Assembly: GCF_004378355.1 (NCBI RefSeq)
Contig: NZ_SNUB01000012.1
Span: 33,787 to 97,786, forward strand
Direction of reading: 5' to 3'
Source: Psychromonas algicola
GTDB lineage: Bacteria; Pseudomonadota; Gammaproteobacteria; Enterobacterales; Psychromonadaceae
DNA length: 64,000 bases
Shown here: in pieces, positions 10,173-19,782 of the stretch
Layout: each line of letters opens with the position of its first letter
Numbering within the stretch: the first letter of the stretch is position 1
Position numbers and translations under genes: made by a program
Notes under the pieces: model-generated
What the model saw: the letters and a program-made list of their open reading frames with translations, nothing else
Databases searched by the model: none
Told to the model about the DNA's origin: nothing

Positions 10173-10646
10173 TTGATGGCTGCTATGACAACATATAAAA
10201 AACAACCGAGACCTATCTCATTGTTGCTTAAAAAAAATCACTACCAGCAAAGTACTTCATTAATTACTAAGTTGGATATGGTACTACAAAGCTATTTGAA
10301 ACAACACAATATCAATGATTGCCGTATAGGAAATATTGAAAATGGGAGCTTGATTATAGAAAGTCCCACTTCTATTTGGTTACAACGCTTACAATTCATA
10401 CGAAGTGAAATATTAACTGAATTACGTCAACATCACCCTTCGCTTACTAAAATCAAAATCAAAGTAAATCCTGATCTTGCTAAAGTAAGTCCATTACAAC
10501 TTAAAAAAAATACATTAGTAAAAAAACGTGCTCAAAAAATGAGTAAAGATGTAGCAGACTCATTCTTAGTGTTAGCAGAAGATGCAGATCCTAAGTTAAA
10601 AAAAGCATTACAATCTTTAGCTAAATTTTCTACCGATAAAAACTAA
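10173..10646 (+). CDS. DUF721 protein, DciA-like helicase loader candidate
   Basis: Basic cytosolic protein of about 153-157 residues with a DUF721/DciA domain: the IGNIENGSLIIESPTS strand pair and the WLQRLQFIRSEILTEL helix are characteristic. DciA is the ancestral loader of the replicative helicase DnaB in bacteria lacking DnaC. It diverges from the M23 gene with only 16 bp between starts, so the promoters must lie inside neighbouring coding DNA. Three starts are possible (TTG 10173, ATG 10176, ATG 10185) and no strong ribosome site separates them. Confidence 0.8.
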   Translation: MMAAMTTYKKQPRPISLLLKKNHYQQSTSLITKLDMVLQSYLKQHNINDCRIGNIENGSLIIESPTSIWLQRLQFIRSEILTELRQHHPSLTKIKIKVNPDLAKVSPLQLKKNTLVKKRAQKMSKDVADSFLVLAEDADPKLKKALQSLAKFSTDKN

Positions 10647-10676
10647 AAAACCACTTTGTTTTCACAAAGTGGTTTT
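10647..10676. terminator. Bidirectional terminator between dciA-like gene and lpxC
   Basis: Thirteen-bp perfect stem AAAACCACTTTGT / ACAAAGTGGTTTT with a 4-nt loop TTTC. A-runs and T-runs on both sides allow it to serve the converging genes. Confidence 0.8.
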
Positions 10677-10716
10677 GGCTGTCTTAATACTGTCACATTA
10701 GTAAAGCATAATGCTA

Positions 10717-11646
10717 TTAAGCAGGTACAAATACAGGATCAATATATTGTACTGGAGATTCGCTTACTGGCTCTTCAAAGGTAACCATTTCGAATGCTTC
10801 TTGATCAGCTAGCAACGCACATAACAGTTTGTTATTTAATGCATGGCCTGTTTTAAATGCTTTTAAATGACCTAATATTGTATAACCCGAAAGGTATAAA
10901 TCACCAATCGCATCTAATACTTTATGTTTTACAAATTCATCATCATAACGTAACCCTTCAGGGTTTAGTATGCGGAACTCATCAAGACCAATCGCATTGT
11001 CTAAGCTTGCACCTAACGCTAAATTATTTGATTGTAAATACTCAACACTTTTCATAAAACCAAAAGTACGTGCGCGGCTAATATCTTTTACAAATAAGTC
11101 ACCAGAAAACTGCATTTCAATATGTTGGTTTTGACCTTCAAAAACGGGATGATCAAAATCAATTTTAAAATCTAAACTGAAACCGTTATCAGAAGGTTGT
11201 AATTCAGCCCACTTGCCTTCAGCTTCATCTTCTACACGAACCGTTTTCTTAATACGAATAAATTTCTTCGGTGCATCTAATTCTTCGATACCCGCAGATT
11301 GTAATAAGAAAATAAACGGACTTGCACTACCATCCATAATTGGAATCTCAGGCGCGTCGACGTCAATAATAATATTATCAATACCTAAGCCAGCAAGTGC
11401 AGCAGATAGATGTTCAACAGTCGAAATCTTTTCGCCTTGATCATTCACTAAACAAGTACAAAGCAAAGTTTCTTGTACTGCTTGAGCATGTGCTTTAAAG
11501 CTAACAACTGGGTTTAAGTCAATACGACGATAAACAATACCGGTGTTCGCGGGGGCAGGATGCAACTCAATAGTTACTTTATTTCCTGAATGCAAACCAA
11601 TACCAATTGATTTAACACTTTTTTTCAATGTACGTTGTTTGATCAC
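10717..11646 (-). CDS. lpxC: UDP-3-O-acyl-N-acetylglucosamine deacetylase
   Basis: Zinc deacetylase making the committed step of lipid A synthesis. It has 309 residues. Zinc ligands are H79 (in [17 protein letters not shown]), H241 and D245 (in [13 protein letters not shown]), with the general acid-base H268 in TGHALNN. The start is GTG (11644-11646), giving MIKQRTL exactly as in E. coli LpxC, with a strong ribosome site GGAGG. It is downstream of ftsZ but has its own good promoter in the 65-bp gap. Turnover by FtsH is known in E. coli; the C-terminal tail differs here. Confidence 0.97.
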   Translation of the reverse strand: MIKQRTLKKSVKSIGIGLHSGNKVTIELHPAPANTGIVYRRIDLNPVVSFKAHAQAVQETLLCTCLVNDQGEKISTVEHLSAALAGLGIDNIIIDVDAPEIPIMDGSASPFIFLLQSAGIEELDAPKKFIRIKKTVRVEDEAEGKWAELQPSDNGFSLDFKIDFDHPVFEGQNQHIEMQFSGDLFVKDISRARTFGFMKSVEYLQSNNLALGASLDNAIGLDEFRILNPEGLRYDDEFVKHKVLDAIGDLYLSGYTILGHLKAFKTGHALNNKLLCALLADQEAFEMVTFEEPVSESPVQYIDPVFVPA

Positions 11647-11676
11647 TAAATGCCTCCGCTACCTATTATCTGCCGA

Positions 11677-11704
11677 ATTATAGCAGTTTTGTGAGTTATC
11701 ACAA
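11677..11704 (-). promoter_or_regulatory. lpxC promoter with a palindrome over its -35
   Basis: On the minus strand a perfect -10 TATAAT (11677-11682) is spaced 16 bp from -35 TTGTGA (11699-11704). The -35 is one arm of an inverted repeat TTTGTGA-GTTA-TCACAAA covering 11688-11705. The promoter reading is good; the palindrome as an operator is inference. Confidence 0.6.
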
Positions 11705-11711
11705 ATTATTC

Positions 11712-12956
11712 TTAATTATCTGCTTGACGTCTTAAAAAAGCAGGAATGTCTAAATAACTCTCAGTTCCTGTTTTTTCATCAACCTCAGTAATGATATCGG
11801 CAGGCTCCGGCTCAACTTTAGCTTTTTTTTCATCTGCATCGTCATTGACAACTTCATTTTCGTCTTCAGCCGTTGTTTCTACTGCACTTTCAACCGGTTC
11901 TTTTTTTGTTTCAATCGTTGGATTTTTAACAAAATTAACATCCGATTTGCGTTCACCGATACCCGTTACAATAACAGTAACGTGTAATTCACCACTATCA
12001 AGCGTTGGGTCAACCGTAACACCAATAATGTTATGCGAATCTTCAGAGGCAAATTGTTTTAATGCATCACCAACAATGTGGTATTCGTCCCAACTGAAAT
12101 CAATACCAGCAACGATATGTACTAATACACCACGAGCATCAGATAAATCGACATCTTCCAATAATGGACATGAAATAGCTTCTTCAACAGCTTCTTCAGC
12201 TCGGTTCTCACCAGAAGAAACACCAATCCCCATTACAGCAGTAGTGCCTGCTTCAGTCATTACTGTGCGTACATCTGCGAAATCGATATTGATTGTACTT
12301 TCTTCGTTATTAATGATCGAAGAGAAACCTGAAACCGCATCATAAAGCACACCATTAGCAGCACTTAATGCATCTAAGAAAGAGATGCCTCGTGGTAATG
12401 ATTTTTGCAATTTATCATTTGGAATAATCAATAGTGAATCGATATTTTCAGATAAACGTGCGACACCTTGCATTGCATAGTTCATACGTTTGCGGCCTTC
12501 AAATAAAGAAGGTTTTGAAACAACACCAATAGTTAGTGCCCCCTCTTCTTTTGCAATTTCAGCCACAACAGGACAAGCACCTGTACCTGTACCACCGCCC
12601 ATACCTGCAGCAATAAAGACAACATCCGCGCCAGACACTAGCTCACGAATACGCTCTTTATCTTCCAAAGCAGATTTATAACCGATTTCCGGATTTGCCC
12701 CTGCGCCTAAACCATTAGTAATGTTTGCGCCAAGTTGTAAACGGATATCAGCTTTAGATGAACGTAATGCTTGAGCATCAGTATTCATTGCTATAAATTC
12801 AGCACCAGTTAACCCTTTTTCGATCATGTAGTTGATAGCGTTACCGCCGCCACCACCAACACCAATTACTTTGATAATGGCTTGGGCTGAATGATCTTCG
12901 TCGTCGATTATTTCAAACATTTGACTTTCTTCCACTTTATTTAGTTCTTGTGACAT
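11712..12956 (-). CDS. ftsZ: Cell division GTPase FtsZ
   Basis: Tubulin-like GTPase that forms the Z-ring. It has 414 residues, longer than E. coli FtsZ (383) because of an acidic, Glu/Asp/Lys-rich linker at about 330-398. The tubulin signature GGGTGTG lies at 120-126, the N-terminal GVGGGGGNA loop is intact, and the T7-loop region (NIDFADVR) is present. The C-terminal peptide DIPAFLRRQ, the docking site for FtsA, ZipA and ZapD, is complete. It is the last gene of the dcw cluster, 34 bp after ftsA. Confidence 0.99.
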   Translation of the reverse strand: MSQELNKVEESQMFEIIDDEDHSAQAIIKVIGVGGGGGNAINYMIEKGLTGAEFIAMNTDAQALRSSKADIRLQLGANITNGLGAGANPEIGYKSALEDKERIRELVSGADVVFIAAGMGGGTGTGACPVVAEIAKEEGALTIGVVSKPSLFEGRKRMNYAMQGVARLSENIDSLLIIPNDKLQKSLPRGISFLDALSAANGVLYDAVSGFSSIINNEESTINIDFADVRTVMTEAGTTAVMGIGVSSGENRAEEAVEEAISCPLLEDVDLSDARGVLVHIVAGIDFSWDEYHIVGDALKQFASEDSHNIIGVTVDPTLDSGELHVTVIVTGIGERKSDVNFVKNPTIETKKEPVESAVETTAEDENEVVNDDADEKKAKVEPEPADIITEVDEKTGTESYLDIPAFLRRQADN

Positions 12957-12990
12957 CGTTTGTTACCACCCGATTCATGAAACTTGATAA

Positions 12991-14235
12991 CTAATATTCT
13001 TTTTTAATCCAGTTTTTTACTTTACTGAACAGATTTGTTAAACGGTTTCCTGAGTCAAGTTCTTCTTCACCCGTAAACACGTCATTTTTATATCTTAATA
13101 AACCTACTGCTGTTGAAAACGCTGGAGAATCTACATCTCCCGCTAACCCTTGAATATTTTCAGGCTTACCGATTCTGACTTGAATATTATCAAAAACGGC
13201 TTCGGCTGCTTCAACTAATCCTTCAATTTGTGCGGCTCCCCCAGTGATAACGACACCTGCAGCTAATTGTTGCTGCAAGCCTTCACGGGCAAACTTATCA
13301 TTAATTTTGTATATTTCAGTTTTCACTAAAGTCAGCAACTCGGTATAACGAGGCTCTATAACATCAATTAATACCGAACGTTGCAAACTACGCGCGGCTC
13401 TACCGCCCACACTTGGTAATTCGATACTATCTTTATTAGTGACTGAAGCTCTATCTAAAGAGCCAAATTTAACTTTTACTTCTTCAGCAGACGTTGGCGG
13501 TGCACTGAATGCAATGGCAATATCATTAGTCACCGAGTTACCAGCATAGTCTAAAACCATACTATGTTGTAATGAGCCTGCAATATAAATGGATAAATCC
13601 ATTGTACCGCTTCCCATATCAATCACACAAACACCCAGCTCTTTTTCATCTTCACTCAAAATTGCGGTACTTGACGCAACACCAGAAGACGTTAGTTGGT
13701 CAATGACTAAGCCACTTCGTTCAACTGCTTTCTCTAAATTTTTCACTAAATCGTTATGACAGGTGATTAAATGTACATTTGCCTTCAACTTTACACCAGA
13801 TAAACCAATTGGGTTGTTAATGCGTCCCTGAGAATCGATTGAATATTCTTGTGGGATAACATGCAACAAACGTTGATCATCACGTATTTTTATTGAACGT
13901 GCATTATGAATAACACTTTCAACGTCATAAGCACTCACTTCGTGAGCATCAATTGCCCATGTACCTGCTTCATTCATTGATTCGATATGAGAACCTGAGA
14001 TAGATAGGTTAACAGACGAAACCGTACAATCAGCCATATCTTCTGCTTGACGTAAAGCAAGCAGGATCGAATCAACCACTGCATCTAAATTTGTTACGGA
14101 GCCTTTATCAACACCTTTTGAAGGGGCCGTTCCAACACCAACGATGCTTACATTGTCATTTGCTAATAATTCACCGATTAAAACAACGACCTTATGACTA
14201 CCGATGTCTAAACCAACTGTGTAATTACTTTCCAT
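12991..14235 (-). CDS. ftsA: Cell division protein FtsA
   Basis: Actin-like ATPase that tethers FtsZ to the membrane and links early and late divisome. It has 414 residues. Visible: phosphate-1 GLDIGSHKVVVLIGE at the N-terminus, the 1C subdomain, phosphate-2 VIDMGSGTMDL, the adenosine motif VVITGGAAQIEG, and a C-terminal amphipathic membrane helix (LFSKVKNWIKKEY). It lies between ftsQ and ftsZ as usual. Confidence 0.98.
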   Translation of the reverse strand: MESNYTVGLDIGSHKVVVLIGELLANDNVSIVGVGTAPSKGVDKGSVTNLDAVVDSILLALRQAEDMADCTVSSVNLSISGSHIESMNEAGTWAIDAHEVSAYDVESVIHNARSIKIRDDQRLLHVIPQEYSIDSQGRINNPIGLSGVKLKANVHLITCHNDLVKNLEKAVERSGLVIDQLTSSGVASSTAILSEDEKELGVCVIDMGSGTMDLSIYIAGSLQHSMVLDYAGNSVTNDIAIAFSAPPTSAEEVKVKFGSLDRASVTNKDSIELPSVGGRAARSLQRSVLIDVIEPRYTELLTLVKTEIYKINDKFAREGLQQQLAAGVVITGGAAQIEGLVEAAEAVFDNIQVRIGKPENIQGLAGDVDSPAFSTAVGLLRYKNDVFTGEEELDSGNRLTNLFSKVKNWIKKEY

Positions 14236-14294
14236 TCTTTTATCACCATTTCTCTATTTAAGAGAAGAATTAATTCAACTATGAGCGTTAATAC

Positions 14295-15032
14295 TTATTT
14301 TGCTGTGTCTTTTTTCCAGCCAATAGCTAACCCGGTATCATAACGCAGGTCTATATAATCAACTGTTTTTATTTCATATTTTTTTGCAATCCGAGGAAAC
14401 GCTTTAAGAAAAAGCTGAATACGCTCTAATTTTTGTTCTTTACCAAGCTTTAACGTAATACCATTTTTTAAAACCAACTCACTTGAGTTTCGTTTATCGC
14501 TGCTTAACGAAGCAATACGATATTGGCTCGGTTTTAATAATTGATTTAATTGTACATAAGTATTGAGTACTTCTTCTGACTTTTCATCTTCCCCATACAA
14601 GGCAACATAATGGTCCTTTTCACTAGGTACTACATCTACTATTTCACCAAAGCGATTTAATAACGCTTTTTGATTCCAAGAAGCTAAAATAGTTTGTTCT
14701 ACAATATGTATTTTCAAGGTATCTGGCCAATGCTTTCGAATAGAAGCCGAATACACCCAAGGTTTATCTTCTAATTTCTTTTGTATTTCGGCAATTTCAA
14801 CAGTGAAAAAATTCAATCTATTTTCTTGCTCTACCAATACATCGGTAACAACTTGCTCTGTAATATGAAGACGCTCACCCGTTAATATCAATGATGTTAA
14901 TGGTAGCGACTGCTCATCAGTTAACCAGTTTTTTAATTTAAAAAAGGTACTCTGTACCGCATAAATCAACACCACAAAAATAAAGAAGCTTATCCATTTA
15001 CTTATTTTAACTTGCTTTAATTTGTGCAACAT
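14295..15032 (-). CDS. ftsQ: Cell division protein FtsQ
   Basis: Bitopic division protein that bridges early and late divisome components with FtsL and FtsB. Of 245 residues, a short cytosolic part is followed by one membrane segment (about 13-30), a POTRA domain (about 43-115) with LEDKPWVYSASIRKHWPDTL, and a beta domain with ALLNRFGEIV. The start is 4 bp after ddlB and the order ddlB-ftsQ-ftsA is conserved. Confidence 0.95.
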   Translation of the reverse strand: MLHKLKQVKISKWISFFIFVVLIYAVQSTFFKLKNWLTDEQSLPLTSLILTGERLHITEQVVTDVLVEQENRLNFFTVEIAEIQKKLEDKPWVYSASIRKHWPDTLKIHIVEQTILASWNQKALLNRFGEIVDVVPSEKDHYVALYGEDEKSEEVLNTYVQLNQLLKPSQYRIASLSSDKRNSSELVLKNGITLKLGKEQKLERIQLFLKAFPRIAKKYEIKTVDYIDLRYDTGLAIGWKKDTAK

Positions 15033-15035
15033 AAA

Positions 15036-15956
15036 TTATAACGTTTGCTCTAAAATAGTTACTACTAACTGCTCAAAGCTTATTCCAGCTTGTTTAGCCG
15101 CCTTAGGCACTAAACTTGTCTGTGTCATACCTGGCACTGTGTTCACTTCCAATAAAAACCAATTTTTATCATTGTCTCGCATAAAGTCAACTCGTCCCCA
15201 ACCACTACAACCAATTGCTTTAAATGCTTTTTCTGCTAAATCATTAAGCTCAACTAATTCCTTATCATTTAAACCACAAGGACATAGGTATTGAGTTTCT
15301 GTTGATTGATACTTAGCTTGGTAATCATAAAAAGTATTACTAGTTTTCATACTAATAGCGGGTAATGCTTTCCCACCTAACATAGAAACCGTGAATTCAT
15401 CACCCGTGATCCATGATTCTAATAAAACTTTATCATCGTATTTAAAAGCTTCGTTTAAGGCATCAATAAGTTGTTCAGGAGACTCTGCTTTTGCCATTCC
15501 AATGCTTGATCCTTCGTGGACAGGTTTTACCATTACAGTGCCCGACAAGTTTTTTAATATCTCAGCCGCTGAAGATGCTTCAAAATCATCTTTAACTATA
15601 ATTTGATACGGTGCAGTTGGCAGTAAACCACTTTGCCAAATTTGTTTGGTTTTTGCTTTATCCATTCCAATCGCTGAACTTGAAACATCGCTACCTGTGA
15701 ATGGAATATCTAACGCGCTTAAAAAACCTTGAATTACACCATCTTCACCACCGCGACCGTGTAATACAATAAACGCTCGGTCAAAACCTTGTGCTTTGAT
15801 TTGTGAGATATCATCAAATTTAGGATCGATTGCATGTGCGTTAACACCCTGCTCAACCAATGCATTTAAAACAGCTTTACCGGAATTTAAAGAGACTTCG
15901 CGCTCTGCGCTATTACCACCGAATAATACAGCTACTTTTCCAAAATCAATCGCCAT
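15036..15956 (-). CDS. ddlB: D-alanine--D-alanine ligase
   Basis: ATP-grasp ligase that makes the D-Ala-D-Ala end of the lipid II pentapeptide, the target of PBPs. It has 306 residues. N-terminal VLFGGNSAEREVSLNSG, the HGRGGEDG turn, MVKPVHEGSSIG and the metal site LLEVNTVPGMT are all intact. Its ATG overlaps the murC stop by one base (TAATG), indicating coupled translation. Confidence 0.97.
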   Translation of the reverse strand: MAIDFGKVAVLFGGNSAEREVSLNSGKAVLNALVEQGVNAHAIDPKFDDISQIKAQGFDRAFIVLHGRGGEDGVIQGFLSALDIPFTGSDVSSSAIGMDKAKTKQIWQSGLLPTAPYQIIVKDDFEASSAAEILKNLSGTVMVKPVHEGSSIGMAKAESPEQLIDALNEAFKYDDKVLLESWITGDEFTVSMLGGKALPAISMKTSNTFYDYQAKYQSTETQYLCPCGLNDKELVELNDLAEKAFKAIGCSGWGRVDFMRDNDKNWFLLEVNTVPGMTQTSLVPKAAKQAGISFEQLVVTILEQTL

Positions 15957-17431
15957 TAATTTGCACTCACTTGTTTCATTTTTTCAATATCTAATTTCAA
16001 CTCAGCTAAGGTTTTCACCACGGCACCAATATTACCTGCCCCCTGTGTTAAAACCATATCACCTTCTTTGATAATATTAGCTAATATTCCTGGCAATGCT
16101 TCAGGTGAAGCCACAAAAATCGGTTCATTTCCGCTCTGTTGACGAATAGTTCGACATAATGAACGACTATCTGCGCCAGCAATGGGTGTTTCACCTGCGG
16201 CATAAACATCTAATAATAATAATTGATCAACCTGTGATAACACGCGAGCAAAGTCTTCATAAAGATCGCGAGTACGCGTATAACGATGTGGTTGATAGGC
16301 CATAATTAAACGTTTTTCAGGCCACCCTTCTCGTGCAGCATTAATCGTAGCTTGTACTTCTGTTGGGTGATGACCGTAATCATCCACTAACATCGCTTTT
16401 CCACGACCAGTTTCAAACTCTCCATATTGCTCGAAACGTCGACCGATCCCTTCAAATTTTTCTAGAGCAGATAAAATAGCGCTATCTTCAATATCATCTT
16501 CCATTGCAACAGCAATAGCCGCAGCAGCATTTAAGGCATTATGCTTACCAGGTAAATTCAATTGTAATGTTAAATCAGGTCTATTCGCTCTGTGTACGAT
16601 AAACTCACTGCGATTTACAGACTGTTTAAAGCTAGAAATTCTAACGTCAGCCTGTTCATGGAATCCATAAGTCACACATTGACGAGCAAAACGAGGAATT
16701 AACTCTTCCACTACTTTGTCATCTAAACAAACAACGGCTGTCCCATAAAAGGGTAAATTTTGAATAAACTGAACAAAGGTATCTTTTAGTACTTCAAAAT
16801 CACCTTGGTAAGTATCCATATGGTCAGCTTCAATGTTAGTCACCACTGACACCATTGGTTGTAAATGCAAAAATGAAGCATCGCTTTCATCCGCTTCTGC
16901 AATTAAATAACGGCTTTGTCCTAATTTGGCATTGGTACCTGCACTATTTAATAAACCACCAATCACAAAAGTAGGATCTAAATCAGCCTCACCATAAATA
17001 CTCGCAATTAAACTGGTTGTCGTAGTTTTACCATGCGTTCCAGAAACAGCAACTCCATGGCGATATCGCATCAGTTCCGCTAACATTTCAGCACGACGAA
17101 CCACTGGGATGCGCGCTTGTTGAGCCGCTAATAATTCTGGGTTTTCTGGGTTAATTGCTGTTGAAACCACAACGACAGAAGCGCCATAAATATTTTCTTG
17201 AGCATGACCAATAAATATTTCAGCCCCAATTGAACGCAATCTTTTCACAACTGTATTTTCAGCAATATCAGAGCCAGTGATCTTATACCCTTCATAGGCT
17301 AATACTTCTGCAATACCACCCATTCCTGCGCCACCAATACCAATAAAATGTATTTGTTTCACGCGTCTCATTTCTGGGATCATGGTACGAATTTCTGCTA
17401 ATTCAATTTTTGTCATGGAATTCACTTTCAT
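15956..17431 (-). CDS. murC: UDP-N-acetylmuramate--L-alanine ligase
   Basis: First amino-acid-adding Mur ligase, making UDP-MurNAc-L-Ala. It has 491 residues, with [13 protein letters not shown] for UDP binding, the ATP loop GTHGKTTTT, the central ADESDASF motif and the C-terminal [10 protein letters not shown] and YQPHRYTRT motifs that mark MurC within the family. An internal ATG at residue 6 (17416) is an alternative start. The gene sits 4 bp after murG and overlaps ddlB. Confidence 0.98.
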   Translation of the reverse strand: MKVNSMTKIELAEIRTMIPEMRRVKQIHFIGIGGAGMGGIAEVLAYEGYKITGSDIAENTVVKRLRSIGAEIFIGHAQENIYGASVVVVSTAINPENPELLAAQQARIPVVRRAEMLAELMRYRHGVAVSGTHGKTTTTSLIASIYGEADLDPTFVIGGLLNSAGTNAKLGQSRYLIAEADESDASFLHLQPMVSVVTNIEADHMDTYQGDFEVLKDTFVQFIQNLPFYGTAVVCLDDKVVEELIPRFARQCVTYGFHEQADVRISSFKQSVNRSEFIVHRANRPDLTLQLNLPGKHNALNAAAAIAVAMEDDIEDSAILSALEKFEGIGRRFEQYGEFETGRGKAMLVDDYGHHPTEVQATINAAREGWPEKRLIMAYQPHRYTRTRDLYEDFARVLSQVDQLLLLDVYAAGETPIAGADSRSLCRTIRQQSGNEPIFVASPEALPGILANIIKEGDMVLTQGAGNIGAVVKTLAELKLDIEKMKQVSAN

Positions 17432-17435
17432 AAAC

Positions 17436-18512
17436 TTATATTAAAGAGTTGCAAATATCAGCAACTTGCTCTGTTGCATCTCTCATTGCTACATTTTTGC
17501 AGTTTTTACTCATATTAACTAATAACTGCTTATTTTGACTTAATGTAGCCAAACAATCACTTAATTTACGTGCATTTAACTCCTTTTGAGGAATTAATAT
17601 TGCGGCTTCTGCATCTACTAAACTTTGCGCATTTTTTGTCTGATGATCATCAACAGCATGCGGCAGAGGGATAAATATCGCCGGTAATCCTACCACAGCA
17701 ACTTCAGCGACGGTTAACGCTCCCGCTCTACAAATAATAACATCAGCCCATTGATAAGCTTCTGCCATATCGGTAATAAAATCTTTTACTTGGTAATCAA
17801 TCTTAGTTTCTGCGTAACGGGTTAGAACAGCTTCTGACGCATCTTTACCTGCTTGATGTAAAACCATCAGTTGCTCTTTATCAAAATGAAGTAGCGCTTC
17901 TGGTACGACTTCATTAAGTACTTTTGCTCCTAAGCTGCCACCAATAATAAGGACTTTTAGCATAGGCTCATCTACTGACAATGATTTCTCTTTTAAGTTT
18001 AAAAGTTCTTGTCTAACAGGGTTACCAACTAATAAAGCTTTTTCACCAGAAAACGAGCCAGCAAATCCCATTAATACTTTCTTAGCAAAACGAGCTAACA
18101 AACGATTGGTTAATCCCGCAGCTGCATTCTGTTCATGTAGCACGACAGGAATGCCCATTGTCCATGCAGCAATGCCACCTGGTCCACTCGCAAATCCCCC
18201 CATCCCTAAAACAAGATCAACTTTTCTGCTTTTTAACACTTTACGAGCTTGAAAAATAGATTTAATAATTTGAAAAGGCGCTGCAATTAAACGTTTAAGA
18301 CCATTACCACGAACACCAGCAACGTCAATAAAGTCAATTTCATAGCCATGTTCAGGAACTAACCTTGCTTCCATTCGCGCAGCCGTGCCTAACCAACTGA
18401 CTTTCCAACCTTCGCTTTTTAATTTATTAGCAACGGCCAAACCAGGGAATACATGTCCTCCGGTTCCACCAGCCATGACTAATAAAGTTTTAGATTTATG
18501 CATTCCGTTCAA
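17436..18512 (-). CDS. murG: Lipid II synthase MurG
   Basis: Peripheral membrane GT28 glycosyltransferase adding GlcNAc to lipid I. It has 358 residues. The N-terminal loop [16 protein letters not shown], the second glycine loop [13 protein letters not shown], and the C-terminal [13 protein letters not shown] with [14 protein letters not shown] (UDP-GlcNAc site) are all present. The start at 18512 overlaps ftsW by 17 bp. A second ATG (MHKSKTLL, 18503) may be the true start and would leave 8 bp of overlap. Confidence 0.98.
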   Translation of the reverse strand: MNGMHKSKTLLVMAGGTGGHVFPGLAVANKLKSEGWKVSWLGTAARMEARLVPEHGYEIDFIDVAGVRGNGLKRLIAAPFQIIKSIFQARKVLKSRKVDLVLGMGGFASGPGGIAAWTMGIPVVLHEQNAAAGLTNRLLARFAKKVLMGFAGSFSGEKALLVGNPVRQELLNLKEKSLSVDEPMLKVLIIGGSLGAKVLNEVVPEALLHFDKEQLMVLHQAGKDASEAVLTRYAETKIDYQVKDFITDMAEAYQWADVIICRAGALTVAEVAVVGLPAIFIPLPHAVDDHQTKNAQSLVDAEAAILIPQKELNARKLSDCLATLSQNKQLLVNMSKNCKNVAMRDATEQVADICNSLI

Positions 18513-19782
18513 CCTCGATACCTTCGACTGATATTTTTTTCTGAGTCACTTTTTTACGACGAGGTTTTTTCTTAACTTCGTTTTTATCTGCTTTTTCTGA
18601 TTGTAAGTTAGTGCGTGTTTCAAAATCTATTCGTAAAATCAAACCCACAGCAGTAGCAATCGTTATTAAACTAGAACCACCATAACTAATTAAAGGCAAT
18701 GTAAGTCCTTTAGTCGGTGCAATACCCGATGCGGCTCCGACATTAACAGCCGTTTGAAAAGCAAACCAAATAGCAATTCCCACCGCAACATAACCTGCAA
18801 AGATAAGGTTTTGTTGTAACGCTTTTTTACCAATTGAGAAAGCTTTATAAACTAAAACGAACTCAAGAAGGATAACAAGGCTCACACCAACAAACCCCAA
18901 CTCTTCAGCAAGAATCGCCATAATAAAGTCGGTATGGGCTTCTGGTAAATATTCCAGTTTTAACACCGAGTTGCCTAATCCTTCTCCAAACCATCCACCA
19001 CGGCCAAACGCCATCAAAGATTGAGTTAATTGATAACTACGTCCAAAAGGATCTGCCCACGGGTCTAGAAAACCAAATACACGCGCCATACGATAAGGCG
19101 ATGTAACAATAAGAAGTATGATCACTGACAATAAAGAAAAAGCGATACCAACAAAGGAAATGAGCCTTGCATTAGCAATAAATAACATTCCCATCATGAT
19201 CACAACAATTACAACCGTTGACCCTAAATCTGGTTGCAACAGCAGTAATAGTGACAGTAAAGCCAGTACTGCTAAGGGCTTCATAAAGCCTTTAATGGTA
19301 TCAACAACTTCTTTCTGACGACGGATAAGGTAACTAGCAATAAATAAAACGACTGATAGCTTCGCGAATTCAGAAGGTTGAACATTAAGTGGACCAATTC
19401 GTAACCAACGAGAAGCACCGTTAACTTCAGTGCCTATCACAGTTAATACCGCAATCAAACCAAGCGTAGAGCCCAATAAAATCAATGGTGTATATTTATG
19501 CCAACGATCAATAGGAATAGACACCACTGTTGCCAGAATAAACAAACATAAAATAATATAAATAAAATGACGCTTTAAGAATCTAAAGGGATCATCTGAA
19601 AGTGCGATACCTTCTGGCATTGATGCCGAAGCAACAATGACCAAGCCAATTCCCATCAAAGTAAACACTAAAACAAGTAATGACCTATCATATACGGGCA
19701 CTTGCTTATCAATCGGTGTTTTTAAGGACGCGATAACTTGAGCTAATTTATCTGAAGGTGAATGTTGCATAGGGCTAAGCAT
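18496..19782 (-). CDS. ftsW: Septal peptidoglycan glycosyltransferase FtsW
   Basis: SEDS-family polymerase that works with FtsI at the septum. It has ten or so membrane segments and the signatures VNGASRWLRIG, QPDLGSTVV, YLPEAHTDFI and GLTLPLISYGGSS. The frame is open to 19824, but the likely starts are ATG 19782 (8 bp overlap with murD) or ATG 19770. After the last helix is an unusual basic cytosolic tail (KKKPRRKKVTQKK), longer than in E. coli. The last 17 bp overlap the murG frame. Confidence 0.96.
   Translation of the reverse strand: MLSPMQHSPSDKLAQVIASLKTPIDKQVPVYDRSLLVLVFTLMGIGLVIVASASMPEGIALSDDPFRFLKRHFIYIILCLFILATVVSIPIDRWHKYTPLILLGSTLGLIAVLTVIGTEVNGASRWLRIGPLNVQPSEFAKLSVVLFIASYLIRRQKEVVDTIKGFMKPLAVLALLSLLLLLQPDLGSTVVIVVIMMGMLFIANARLISFVGIAFSLLSVIILLIVTSPYRMARVFGFLDPWADPFGRSYQLTQSLMAFGRGGWFGEGLGNSVLKLEYLPEAHTDFIMAILAEELGFVGVSLVILLEFVLVYKAFSIGKKALQQNLIFAGYVAVGIAIWFAFQTAVNVGAASGIAPTKGLTLPLISYGGSSLITIATAVGLILRIDFETRTNLQSEKADKNEVKKKPRRKKVTQKKISVEGIEVERNA

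Noticed and set aside
11688..11705. CRP site at the lpxC promoter
   Set aside because: The half sites TGTGA and TCACA are present, but the spacer is 4 bp, not the 6 bp that CRP needs.
11791..12345. 184-codon frame on the plus strand inside ftsZ
   Set aside because: Mirror of the ftsZ coding sequence; Ser/Thr-rich composition and no ribosome site.
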